A stretch of 64,000 nucleotides of DNA from Flavilitoribacter nigricans DSM 23189 = NBRC 102662 (GTDB lineage: Bacteria; Bacteroidota; Bacteroidia; Chitinophagales; Saprospiraceae). The stretch spans positions 1 through 64,000 of the forward strand of contig NZ_PDUD01000013.1 in NCBI RefSeq assembly GCF_002646595.1, given 5' to 3'. Below, piece by piece: positions 44,048 to 52,339 of the stretch (position 1 is the first letter of the stretch; every line of letters starts with the position of its first letter). Under the pieces are notes generated by a model. It was not told the DNA's origin. It worked only from the letters and a program-made list of their open reading frames with translations, and searched no databases. A program made the position numbers and the translations under genes.

Positions 44048-46859
44048 TGGCCATGACGCCGTTGCTCAGGATAGCATTGAGCTGGGTGATGGCCTGCAGC
44101 ACGGCCTGTTGGGTGGGATCCGGTCCGGCTGGTGCCGTGGGTGCGGCAACCGGAGTAGTGAATCCACCATCCTGGAACTGACCGATCCGATTGAGCCGAA
44201 TGTTCTCAATGGCGCGTACGTAGTCCAGTACTTGCGGATTGCGTAGGTCTTTGTTGGATACGAAGTATTCCGGTCCGGCTTCGCTGGCCAGTACTACGGG
44301 GTGGGAGGGAAGCATGCCGGACTGGGGGGATCCGATATACCGGGCATGATACTGGCGGCCGTCATCCTGGCCGATAACGTCCATATACCCACCATCTTTC
44401 CGCTGTGGAACTTCCGACAATACGGATTTGGCTTTGGCAATATTGGTGGTGATCCGGGCAATACCGGCAATAAATTGGGCAATACCGGCAGCACCAAAGG
44501 TAACGGCGTTTGTGGGGTTGGCTTCTGAGTTTGCGGTAAGGGATGATATTGCGGAGGCGGTATCCAGGGCGATCTGGGCCAGGGTGGCAATCTTTTGGGC
44601 GGCTACGTGTTCTCCTTCCTTACTGATGAGCAGATCAAAGGCGCTGGATGCCAAATTACCGAAAGCGGTGAAGGTCTCCTGCAGTACTGCAAGCCGTGCC
44701 TGCTGCTGCTGGAAGATCTCCTGTTGTTCTTTCTTATTGAACTCCTGTTCTGTCTTGAGGCGCTTTACTCGATAAGCTTCGGTAATGTCGTTGGTATCTA
44801 GACCGTACTGCTCGGCCAGACGGATTAGATCCTGATAGTGGGCATCGAGTTCCTGGAGGGCGAGCTCCCGGGAACTGAGTAGAACGGCGTCGGCTTCTTC
44901 CTTCAGTTGTTGTTCTAATTCTAGCTTTCTAGTTTGCTCTTCAATCCTTCTTTCTTCTTCTGCCTGAATTCGTACTTCGTCTGCGGCAGCTTCTAGCTCC
45001 AGTTCTTTTTCTAATTGGCTATTGATTCGGGTTTCTAACTGCTCTGCAAGAAGTTCGCTAACTGCTTGATCTCGTAGCCGTTCAAGTTCTAAACGCTGTG
45101 CTGTGGCTTGCTGTACGCCTTTATCTTCTAACTCAATGGCCAGGTCAATCTCTTTTTGATAGCGTTGGCGTAGGCGTTCGAGGGCTTGTTCGTCTTCATC
45201 CAGCTCAGCTAGTCGGGCATCTTCCCGGAATTGGGCGGTGATATCATTGAGCCGCTGAAGGTTCTTCTCCAATTCCTTGGCTCGTTTATCGGCGGCTTTC
45301 TTCCGATCGTCTTCCGCTTTTTTGCGGGCTTCTTCCTGAGCGGCAGCAGCTTCGAGATCAACAGGAGGCGCAGTGCCACCGGTGGTGCCGGCATCCGGCA
45401 GGTCCCCTCCGGTTAGGCGGGCTAATTGGGCCCTGGCCCCTTCGAGGTCTTTGGTTACATCTCTGAGATCATCCCGGAACGCTTGCAGGGTTTGAGGGTC
45501 GTATTCAATATTTAGAATACCTCCACGTCCAGTCTTTGCGGTTTCGTTCAGTATCTTTTGCCGGTCTTCCAATAGCCCGATCTGATCTTCCAGAGCTACG
45601 ATGGCTTCCTGGTTAATGAATTGGAGCCGCGCTTTTTCGGCTTCCAGGAAATCCCGGGAGGCATCGGCATTGATACTTAGGGCCCGGCCATACTGGTCTA
45701 TTTCGGTAACCGCAGTAGGAGTGAGGATCCCAATTCGTTCGATCACTTTCGCAAGTTCATCTTGTTCTTCTTTCGTTTTATCAGATTTATTGGTCAGATC
45801 TTCGTATCGATCAAGTAAAGGATTGAGTTCCATTTTAAGATCATTCACCCGTTTGGCTTGTTCATCAAAGGCGCTGGTGGCGTTTTTGATCGGATCGCTT
45901 AGGTTGACAACGGTATCCGTCACTACATTGATCACATCGGCTACACCATCAGCTACATCGATCAACCTTTCGAATACAGGGATTAATGCAGTGGCCATCT
46001 TCTCACTTACTTCTGAAAACTTAGCGCTTACTTCCGCCTGCCGCCGCACCAACGTATCCGCATTCTCAGCATAAGCTGTCTGTGCATCCAATGATTTTTC
46101 GGTGATCAGTTCCAGCGTAGCCGTAGCCTTCGCCTGTTGTAGCAGGGTGCCGGTGAGTTTGTCCAGACCTTTCTCCGCCAGGCGCGCGGTGACGTCTGTT
46201 TCCATGATGGAGATACCCAACTGTTTGAGTTCTTCCCGCTCGCCGAGCAGGGCCTTACTGAGAATCTGGGAAACATCGGCACTTTTGATCTGTCCGCCGG
46301 TCCATTCACTCAGCGCTCCGGACAGATCGGTGAGGGCCAGGGAAATGCCGGTTGCTTCTTCCCTCTGAAATTTCATAGGGATGAGCAGATCCTGGATACC
46401 GGCAGCGGCATTGATATACTGCTGGGTAGTGAGCCCCATGGCGGCAGCATTCTCTTCGGCGGCCATGGTGACCTGGGGTAGGGTAGACCCGAATACGGTC
46501 TGGGCTTTCTTTTGCAGCACTTCCATCTGTGCGCCCAGGTTGAACAGTTGTTTGCCGTAGTCGATGACGGCATCGATAGTGAAGCCGGCGGCGGCAATGC
46601 CGATGAACTTTGATGCCCCGGCGGATAGCTTATCGTATGCTTTGCTGGTGCCTAACAGCTTTTGCTTCTTATCATCGAGTATACCATTGAGGCGCTTCAG
46701 TTCTTTACTGAGATGTGCGGCTCGGGCATCGTAGTCCGCAGTGCCTTCGGTCAGGTTCCTCAGCTCATTGTAGAGCTTTCGTTTGGCCTTGGTGATATCC
46801 GTGATATTGTTCCGGACCTCCTTCCCATTAATAAATATAGTCGCCTGCCTTCTTGCCAT
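43971..46859 (-). CDS. phage tail tape measure protein
   Basis: 962 aa. N-terminus ATIFINGKEVRNNITDITK, then long helices. The TMP-type part at about 85-220 contains AAEENAAAMGLTTQQYINAA and EREELKQLGISIME, both typical of tape measure proteins. Extended charged coiled coil at about 500-710 (EEARKKAEDDRKKAADKRAK). A hydrophobic patch at about 760-830 (AALAQIALDTASAISSL) could span the membrane during DNA entry. Its length sets the tail length, and a tape measure implies a long-tailed (siphovirus or myovirus) particle. Last gene of the minus-strand cluster; its 3' end overlaps that of the convergent integrase gene by 77 nt. Confidence 0.88.
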   Translation of the reverse strand: MARRQATIFINGKEVRNNITDITKAKRKLYNELRNLTEGTADYDARAAHLSKELKRLNGILDDKKQKLLGTSKAYDKLSAGASKFIGIAAAGFTIDAVIDYGKQLFNLGAQMEVLQKKAQTVFGSTLPQVTMAAEENAAAMGLTTQQYINAAAGIQDLLIPMKFQREEATGISLALTDLSGALSEWTGGQIKSADVSQILSKALLGEREELKQLGISIMETDVTARLAEKGLDKLTGTLLQQAKATATLELITEKSLDAQTAYAENADTLVRRQAEVSAKFSEVSEKMATALIPVFERLIDVADGVADVINVVTDTVVNLSDPIKNATSAFDEQAKRVNDLKMELNPLLDRYEDLTNKSDKTKEEQDELAKVIERIGILTPTAVTEIDQYGRALSINADASRDFLEAEKARLQFINQEAIVALEDQIGLLEDRQKILNETAKTGRGGILNIEYDPQTLQAFRDDLRDVTKDLEGARAQLARLTGGDLPDAGTTGGTAPPVDLEAAAAQEEARKKAEDDRKKAADKRAKELEKNLQRLNDITAQFREDARLAELDEDEQALERLRQRYQKEIDLAIELEDKGVQQATAQRLELERLRDQAVSELLAEQLETRINSQLEKELELEAAADEVRIQAEEERRIEEQTRKLELEQQLKEEADAVLLSSRELALQELDAHYQDLIRLAEQYGLDTNDITEAYRVKRLKTEQEFNKKEQQEIFQQQQARLAVLQETFTAFGNLASSAFDLLISKEGEHVAAQKIATLAQIALDTASAISSLTANSEANPTNAVTFGAAGIAQFIAGIARITTNIAKAKSVLSEVPQRKDGGYMDVIGQDDGRQYHARYIGSPQSGMLPSHPVVLASEAGPEYFVSNKDLRNPQVLDYVRAIENIRLNRIGQFQDGGFTTPVAAPTAPAGPDPTQQAVLQAITQLNAILSNGVMAIIEDQVILEMERRKQKMRQAAGGPL

Positions 46860-46862
46860 GCC

Positions 46863-47366
46863 TTACTTGATTGAGGTGTCGATGACACCGGGGATCTTAA
46901 TAACTACTTCGGCCGCTACGATGTCGGCGTATTCTTCTGCGAGCAGATCGGCCAGTTTTTCCACTGCGCTGTCCATGGTAGGAGCCAGCCAGGGGGCTCC
47001 AATCTTAGCCCGCAGCTGGGCTGCAGCCGGGCTTCCTTTGGGCCGATGTTTACCTACACCGTGCTCCAAAAAAATACCGTGGCGGGCGAAGCTAAAGCCG
47101 ATGCCGTCGATATCACCGCCACGTTTGCGCAGGTTACTGCCAATACTTTCTACAAGGGGCTTTTCCCGTTGAACCTTGACCTGGCCGCTGCGTTCTACAA
47201 AACGAATCCGGGAAACCAGCGCAGCCCGGTCTTTGAGCTGTAGCTTAGAGGCCGCCATGACCAGCTCGCTACGGGTCATGCGACCAAAGCCACGTAGGCT
47301 TTTTTCTAAAGCTTCGAGCCGATCACCGAGGGTACCTGGTGCGCCGAATTCGTTATTGTTTGCCAT
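46863..47366 (-). CDS. HK97 gp10-like minor structural protein
   Basis: 167 aa. Layout of the gp10/neck-tail completion family: a charged N-terminal helix, FARHGIFLEHGVGKHRPKG in the middle and a final PWLAPTMDSAVEKLADLLAE with a hydrophobic helix. It usually joins head and tail. It precedes the tape measure by 3 nt and overlaps the small basic gene before it by 14 nt. Confidence 0.65.
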   Translation of the reverse strand: MANNNEFGAPGTLGDRLEALEKSLRGFGRMTRSELVMAASKLQLKDRAALVSRIRFVERSGQVKVQREKPLVESIGSNLRKRGGDIDGIGFSFARHGIFLEHGVGKHRPKGSPAAAQLRAKIGAPWLAPTMDSAVEKLADLLAEEYADIVAAEVVIKIPGVIDTSIK

Positions 47367-47496
47367 CGTCTTTCTTCTTTTTCCGCTTTCGCTTAATCTT
47401 CTCCTTCACTTTCCGGCCGTACTTCCGGGCGGTATCGTACATCACCCGGAGGTTGACCCGGGCACGGAGATCCCGTAGATTTTTTGGAATACTCAT
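47353..47496 (-). CDS. small basic phage protein (47 aa)
   Basis: 47 aa, starting MSIPKNLRDLRARVNLR and ending in a run of Lys/Arg (KEKIKRKRKKKKDD). The start overlaps the preceding gene's stop as ATGA (47493-47496), and the stop lies within the next gene's start region, which supports real translation. A longer frame upstream (to 47925) is a shadow of the 200-aa gene. The basic charge fits a nucleic-acid-binding or structural role; the family is unknown. Confidence 0.55.
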   Translation of the reverse strand: MSIPKNLRDLRARVNLRVMYDTARKYGRKVKEKIKRKRKKKKDDGKQ

Positions 47497-48095
47497 AGTA
47501 CCCAGGCTATTACGTCCTGCACGGTGATGCGCCAGTGCAGACTGGTGTTGATGATCATGGCCATCACGCTGGCTACGGCAATGGAGATCCGGCCCATGGT
47601 GCCTAATCGCGGCACCTTGATATTGAGTAGGGGAATGCTGAAGGTTTTCCCAGTCCGGTCGTCGGTGCCGGCGTACCACCATTTCTGTCCGGAGCCAAGG
47701 TTGATGAAGCCTTTGTGCAGGATGAGGCCGGGGTATATGCTGGCGGCAATACTGATCAGGTTGCCGCCCAGGGCCATCCAGGCCAGGGTGATGCCACCGG
47801 TGGCCAACATTTCCCAGAGGTGGATATCCTTGGGCAGTATCTGGTAGTTGGGATTGAAGGAATCTTCTACGCCGATGGTACCGACAATACTGATAATGAC
47901 CAGGATGACGGTGCCGGCTTTCCAATAGCTTTCTGGTGCGCTTTGCAGCCAGCAGAATAGCGAACCGGCCAATACGGCTACCATCAGGCCGCTGGTGATG
48001 ACCCGGTATACGCTTTTCTTGGCGTAGCCGAATCCATTCTGTGCGCCGGATAGGGCCCGGAAAAGAAATAGATACAGGAATTCAATCATGATCAT
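47493..48095 (-). CDS. phage membrane protein (4-5 helices)
   Basis: 200 aa. Helices near residues 5-15, 33-50 (GLMVAVLAGSLFCWL), 60-75 (AGTVILVIISIVGTIGV), 93-120 (MLATGGITLAWMALGGNLISI) and 165-185 (ISIAVASVMAMIINTSLHW). It lies between the DUF6712 gene (ATGA overlap) and the basic 47-aa gene. A membrane protein inside a structural module is unexpected; holin or genome-entry roles are possible, but no motif decides. I see no family. Confidence 0.6.
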   Translation of the reverse strand: MIMIEFLYLFLFRALSGAQNGFGYAKKSVYRVITSGLMVAVLAGSLFCWLQSAPESYWKAGTVILVIISIVGTIGVEDSFNPNYQILPKDIHLWEMLATGGITLAWMALGGNLISIAASIYPGLILHKGFINLGSGQKWWYAGTDDRTGKTFSIPLLNIKVPRLGTMGRISIAVASVMAMIINTSLHWRITVQDVIAWVL

Positions 48096-49153
48096 AGTCT
48101 TTTGATACCGGTCACCTTCTTCTCTGTGCTCGGCACGAGGGGATAGGCTCCGTAGTATCGGTTGGAAGAATAGAGTTCTGTGTCGGTTTCGGTGGTAGTG
48201 GTGCTTTCTTCTTCAATCCTGGCCTCGTAGTAGGCCTCGTAGAGCGGGTAGGAGCTGAGGTTGTTCTTCAGGTAGTACAGGATATAGCTGATGTGGCGAT
48301 TGGCCAGCAGGTTGTGGTGGTTGTACTTTTCGCTGAAGGCACCACCGGCAGCGCTGCCGGCCCGCTCGATGCCCTGGGGTTCGAGGGTTTCGAGTTGTAC
48401 AATGCGGTTGCCCTCGAATTGCACCCAGTTGCGGCTCATGGCTTCCTGGATGGTGAAATGCACCACGGCCTTCTGAATGTGGCTGATCAGGGTGGTTTCA
48501 TCGGCGGTAAGGGATTTCAGGGCAATGCCTTCTTTAAGGTCATCGTATTGATCTTGGCCGATGACCCGAAGGATGGCAAAGGTTTCCACTTCTTCAATGA
48601 TCGGCCGGATGGTCTCGTATACATAGCGGCTGAGCTGCTTGCCGTAGTACTGCCGGAATACCCGGGCGGTATTGATGAAGAGCGCTTTATTTTGAGTGTA
48701 CGCCGTAGAAGCTACCCACAAGGGGTAATCATCTTCGTTGTCTTCCAGGAAATCGAGCATTACTTCCAGGCTTTCGTAGCCCATCACCAGCATCTGCCGG
48801 CGGTAGTCGGCCTCCTGGTATTTGTAGGCGGTTTTCTGCTGATCACTTTCGGCGCGTACCATGCCCATGCCTTCGGTGAATTGTACGCTCCCCACCTTGG
48901 CGTATTCGTACATGGTGAGCAGGGCGGTAGTGCGCTTCAGCTTATTGAGCAGGGCGGTTTGTTCGGCGCTGGGGGTGCCGTCTACGGCTGTTACCAGGGC
49001 CTCCCACTGGCCCTGGCTGAGCCAATCCCAGATGTGCGTTTGTGCGGCCATCTCGATCCAGGGGGCCAGGCTGTTGATATTCAGGTTCTGATTGATAGCG
49101 CCGCCCAGGTGCGCTTTGAAATCGGCGATGCTGGTGAAAATATAGGTGGCCAT
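48092..49153 (-). CDS. DUF6712-like phage head protein
   Basis: 353 aa. N-terminal part IFTSIADFKAHLGGAINQNL and ALLNKLKRTTALLTMYEYA, and mid part RQMLVMGYESLEVMLDFLED, follow the DUF6712 pattern seen after portal or capsid genes in Bacteroidota phages (head completion adaptor region). It overlaps the 200-aa gene by ATGA and lies 3 nt after the portal gene. Confidence 0.6.
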   Translation of the reverse strand: MATYIFTSIADFKAHLGGAINQNLNINSLAPWIEMAAQTHIWDWLSQGQWEALVTAVDGTPSAEQTALLNKLKRTTALLTMYEYAKVGSVQFTEGMGMVRAESDQQKTAYKYQEADYRRQMLVMGYESLEVMLDFLEDNEDDYPLWVASTAYTQNKALFINTARVFRQYYGKQLSRYVYETIRPIIEEVETFAILRVIGQDQYDDLKEGIALKSLTADETTLISHIQKAVVHFTIQEAMSRNWVQFEGNRIVQLETLEPQGIERAGSAAGGAFSEKYNHHNLLANRHISYILYYLKNNLSSYPLYEAYYEARIEEESTTTTETDTELYSSNRYYGAYPLVPSTEKKVTGIKRL

Positions 49154-49156
49154 GGT

Positions 49157-50545
49157 TTACTGGTTTTCTTGATTGGGTGAATGTTCATTCGGTACCAGGC
49201 CGCTTTCCTGGTTGTTGGTAGTGGTATGCTCGGTGTGCTGGATGTAGAAGGTGATGTCCCAATCCGGATTGGTTCGGGCGTTGTACTGAGCAATCCAGTT
49301 GAGGGGTTCCAGAATGATCTCCTGATCGAAAGTATTAATGGAGATCTCGGTGTTGTAGACTTCCCGTTTATCCGATCCGGAGCCGGCACCCATCTTGCCG
49401 CCCTCCGGAGCGAGGCCGACCATACTGGGGTGACCACCGAGGGACTGCACGATCTGGGCATCTGACTTTTCGGCACTGGGTACCCAGTCGTCTTTCTTGG
49501 CTTTGTCGTCGATGGCGATGATCTGGATCTTCCCTTGTTCTTCGCGGCTACCGTGGTCGTAGTTGAACACGGTGGCAATACTCATATAGGCGTTTTCGGT
49601 ACCGGCCAATTGGGTGTTGATGTCATCCACCAAATTGTCTACGATCTTACTGCGTTCCTCATCCGACATGGTGCTCCAGCTGTCGCGATATCGGATAGTG
49701 AAGTAGTTTTCCGGAATAAGGATCTGGTATTTGAGGCGCACCTGGTTTTTCATCATGGCGGTGACTACTTCGGGCACGGTGGCACTGGCATCCATCCAGC
49801 CGTTCTCCCGGAAGAGGCCCATCCAGAGTACGTAGGCGTAGTAGAGGGAGCCTGGCGTTTTGAGGCGACTGTGCCAGGCCATTTTATAACCCGACAACTT
49901 ACGCAGGAAGTCTTCTCCTTGCTGCCACTGGTAGAGTGGGAGTACGTTGATCCGATCCGGATGGACTACGCCCTGTCCGAGACTGAAATCTGCTGCGTAC
50001 AGCAGGAAGTCCACGTTCAATGATTGTTTGTTTTGCAAGCTGAGGCGGCAGAATTCAGTCTCTTTGTGGAACAGGTTAGTGACCTGGCGCATATCCCGGC
50101 TGAAGATCATCTCCGAGAAAGTGTTCATGATGAAGCGATAGTCGAGCATCTGGGGTTTGTACCATTCGTTGGCTATCCGGTTGTCCCGCAGAAAGCGTTC
50201 TACGGTGGGCTCGTAGGCGCGGGTGATACGGCCGGTTTCCAGGCGTTCCTGATTGTGGTAGTAGGCGATGCCGTCACCGTAGGCCATGCGTACCAGATCG
50301 TATACGGTGCGGCCCGCAATAGGTACTTTCATGATCTTCTCCCGGATGATGCGGGGCAGATCGTCCTTACCGGGCTTATCGCCCCAGGGGGCCCACAGGA
50401 AGCCGCGTTCCAGTTCGTCGGGGAAACTGGAATCGGTACGGCCGGTGCCGGTGGCTTTTCGGCCTGTGATTTGGGTATTATTGAGGTAAGCCTGGTGGCG
50501 GCCTCCATCTACCTGGACAACATCGAGTACGGTATGCGGCGTCAT
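49157..50545 (-). CDS. phage portal protein
   Basis: 462 aa from the ATG at 50545, which overlaps the previous gene's stop as ATGA; the frame is open to 50806, but that part is a shadow of the neighbour. The C-terminal half matches portal proteins: IVQSLGGHPSMVGLAPEGG, then SDKREVYNTEISINTFDQ and ILEPLNWIAQYN, the segment that usually reads fgvpp-l, e------f, i-p---ie--ln. Helical middle (YRFIMNTFSEMIFSRD). It forms the ring at one head vertex through which DNA passes. No capsid or protease gene follows, which is unusual. Confidence 0.65.
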   Translation of the reverse strand: MTPHTVLDVVQVDGGRHQAYLNNTQITGRKATGTGRTDSSFPDELERGFLWAPWGDKPGKDDLPRIIREKIMKVPIAGRTVYDLVRMAYGDGIAYYHNQERLETGRITRAYEPTVERFLRDNRIANEWYKPQMLDYRFIMNTFSEMIFSRDMRQVTNLFHKETEFCRLSLQNKQSLNVDFLLYAADFSLGQGVVHPDRINVLPLYQWQQGEDFLRKLSGYKMAWHSRLKTPGSLYYAYVLWMGLFRENGWMDASATVPEVVTAMMKNQVRLKYQILIPENYFTIRYRDSWSTMSDEERSKIVDNLVDDINTQLAGTENAYMSIATVFNYDHGSREEQGKIQIIAIDDKAKKDDWVPSAEKSDAQIVQSLGGHPSMVGLAPEGGKMGAGSGSDKREVYNTEISINTFDQEIILEPLNWIAQYNARTNPDWDITFYIQHTEHTTTNNQESGLVPNEHSPNQENQ

Positions 50546-50898
50546 GCAACTACAATTTTTTGATTGAAAATGGCTACCAATGGGGGGTGTATCTTCCGGA
50601 TCTCTCCGGTGGGGTGCCCGTTTACCAGCAGGCGGATGTTGCGGGTGTACCATTTTCGGTGCCCGGGATCTCTCCGGAGCTCGGCCAGTTGCTGTACTTT
50701 TTTTTCGTGCGGCGTGGCCGGCCGGTTGGCAAAGGTGTCGGTAGTGGATTCCGGATCGCGGTGCAGCAGTACGGCCTCGGCAATGTCTTCGATACGACCA
50801 CCGCACTTGCGTTTGCGGTCGTAGGTAACGAAGGTGAGGGAGAATGGTCTTCCGGTCTCCATCGTGGCCAGCATATTACGTACAGTGATCTGATCCAT
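50542..50898 (-). CDS. small phage structural protein, unknown
   Basis: 118 aa from the ATG at 50898 (MDQITVRNMLATMETGRPFS), preferred over 50922. The first half has LTFVTYDRKRKCGGRIEDI, the second WYTRNIRLLVNGHPTGEIRKI, a beta-rich plan that recalls small head-tail or virion-decoration proteins. First gene of the portal to tape-measure unit, just downstream of the inverted repeat at 50962. No family recognised. Confidence 0.55.
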   Translation of the reverse strand: MDQITVRNMLATMETGRPFSLTFVTYDRKRKCGGRIEDIAEAVLLHRDPESTTDTFANRPATPHEKKVQQLAELRRDPGHRKWYTRNIRLLVNGHPTGEIRKIHPPLVAIFNQKIVVA

Positions 50899-50961
50899 AT
50901 AGGCAAAGGTGCGTAGGTGCACCGGGAGAAGAAAGGACAGGGTAGGGGATATGTACTGACG

Positions 50962-50994
50962 TTGAATTGGGCGGGCCTATCCGGCCCAATTCAA
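50962..50994. promoter_or_regulatory. 11-bp perfect inverted repeat upstream of the portal module
   Basis: TTGAATTGGGC/GCCCAATTCAA around 11 nt. On the minus strand it lies between the terminator at 51010 and the first gene of the next unit, a good place for an operator. A weak TAnnTTTG-like box (CACCTTTG, 50911-50904) lies between it and that gene. Confidence 0.55.
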
Positions 50995-51009
50995 GTGCAG
51001 CATAAAATG

Positions 51010-51038
51010 AAAAGCCCGACTATGGTGGATAGCCGGGC
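51010..51038 (-). terminator. intrinsic terminator after the 70-aa gene
   Basis: Stem GCCCGGCTAT/ATAGTCGGGC (minus strand, one mismatch pair) with a 5-nt loop, then TTTTCATTTT. It ends the tail-module transcript 97 nt after the 70-aa gene's stop. Confidence 0.8.
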
Positions 51039-51134
51039 CGGGTATTCTACATACTATTTAGAAAACTTATCGGGGGTAAAGATCGGTTGGTTTTGGTTGT
51101 GGAGAAAGGACCGTTACACATCCTTCCCGGAAAG

Positions 51135-51347
51135 TCAAGATTCTTTTTTATCCGTGTCTTTGGGCCAGAATAGATTAGCACGCACGGCGCAATCTTTTGC
51201 TTCCAGCAGCTTTCGGACGGCGGTAGTGGTTTCCGGATTTTGTGGGAGTGTTTCCACCAGGTAATGGGCCAATTCACAAAATGGTTTGGATACGGCCTGT
51301 AGTTTCTCAGGCAGGTGATCGTATTTGAAAAACTGTAGTAAATACAT
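51135..51347 (-). CDS. Acb2/Tad1 hairpin-domain-like protein (candidate anti-CBASS/anti-Thoeris sponge)
   Basis: 70 aa. LPEKLQAVSKPFCELA forms a first helix, then VETLPQNPETTTAVRK and KLLEAKDCAVRANL a second, the two-helix pattern of the Acb2/Tad1 hairpin family (a helix, a Pro-Glu-containing turn, then xLRKLLEAKDxxVRA). Known members are phage proteins that bind cyclic dinucleotides or trinucleotides, or gcADPR, and so blunt host defence. The assignment is from recalled family pattern, not from a search. It is the last gene before an intrinsic terminator, 66 nt after the 305-aa gene, inside the late region. No signal peptide. Confidence 0.65.
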   Translation of the reverse strand: MYLLQFFKYDHLPEKLQAVSKPFCELAHYLVETLPQNPETTTAVRKLLEAKDCAVRANLFWPKDTDKKES

Positions 51348-51413
51348 AGCCTCTATTTTTAGTTACACGGGCTAAGGCCCGGAATGAAAGGATATACGCG
51401 ATTCTCAGGGCGA

Positions 51414-52331
51414 TCATTTGCCCCACATCTCAACTACTTTCCGCTGATCTTCCAGGTAGCTCAGGTATATGAGCCCATCGGCGTAGGGCCGGTTGGCAAC
51501 CTGGTCCATGTTGGCAATACCGTCGGACAGTCCCAGGAGGATGCCGCCCCATCCGTAGTCGTTGCCGACGTGTCGCCGGCTGTCATCTGGCTTTTTGAAA
51601 ATATTCTCGTAGCCCTGGATGATCTGCTGCCGGCAGGAAGCGAACCAGAAGATGATGATGCGCTTGACGATGGCGGGGAGGGTAGCGGTGATCTCCTGCC
51701 GCTTGGCTACCATGTGGTCCAGCTTGTAGAGTGGCATCCGGATGTCTCCGTAGTAGCCGGTACGCTGGTTCTCTTTCGTGCGGGGTTTCATAGGTCGGTA
51801 GAGCGCGGCGATCAGTTGATCGGCGTATTGCTCTTCCTGGGTCTCTATGAATTTTTCGAATACCTGGAAGGTATAGCCCAGCTCGTAGAGGGTGATATTT
51901 TCCAGTTTTGATTTGGGCCCGTACAGCCGGGTGGTTTTCTTATGGTTCTTCTTTTTGCCTTCCAGGTAGGGGTAGGGAATATTGGTGTAGGTAAGGGAGA
52001 TGGCTACTTCGTTGTGCTCGAGTCGTTCGAAAAGGAAGTCGGCGATCTGGAGTACTTCGTCCAGTTCGGAGATGAAGACCAGCTGGCCGTCTTGTTTGCC
52101 GTGCTCCTGGATGCAGTCCTGTTCCCACTGCTCCATAAAGGTCTGGGAGAGTTTGAGCAGGTACTTCACCAGCAGCAGTTTTTTGAAGGGGAGTAGTTCT
52201 ACCGGGCTGATCCAACTGCCGGTATTGCTCATAATGATGTTGTAGCACTGGAGGACGTCCCGCAGGGAGAGTTTGTTCCAGCTTTGCGGTACGTAAAATT
52301 CTTTCTTACCGATCTTGACGTGGGTGCTCAT
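51414..52331 (-). CDS. phage protein of the tail module, unknown
   Basis: 305 aa, mostly helical and charged. Starts MSTHVKIGKKEFYVPQSW, has a central part EVAISLTYTNIPYPYLEGKK and ends in a WGGILLGLSDG and DQVANRPYADGLIYLSYLED segment. The size and place between tail structural genes fit a tail assembly chaperone or connector, but no motif proves it. It lies 8 nt after the 604-aa gene. Confidence 0.5.
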   Translation of the reverse strand: MSTHVKIGKKEFYVPQSWNKLSLRDVLQCYNIIMSNTGSWISPVELLPFKKLLLVKYLLKLSQTFMEQWEQDCIQEHGKQDGQLVFISELDEVLQIADFLFERLEHNEVAISLTYTNIPYPYLEGKKKNHKKTTRLYGPKSKLENITLYELGYTFQVFEKFIETQEEQYADQLIAALYRPMKPRTKENQRTGYYGDIRMPLYKLDHMVAKRQEITATLPAIVKRIIIFWFASCRQQIIQGYENIFKKPDDSRRHVGNDYGWGGILLGLSDGIANMDQVANRPYADGLIYLSYLEDQRKVVEMWGK

Positions 52332-52339
52332 GGTAGTAG

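Noticed and set aside
47497-47925. Longer frame ahead of the 47-aa basic protein
   Set aside because: It lies wholly inside the 200-aa membrane protein gene in another frame; the ATGA overlap marks the true start.
48293-49180. Plus-strand frame opposite the DUF6712-like gene
   Set aside because: Mirror of a gene in a tightly packed minus-strand operon.
50546-50806. N-terminal extension of the portal protein
   Set aside because: Arg/Pro-rich shadow of the 118-aa gene; the ATG at 50545 overlaps that gene's stop in the operon's usual way.
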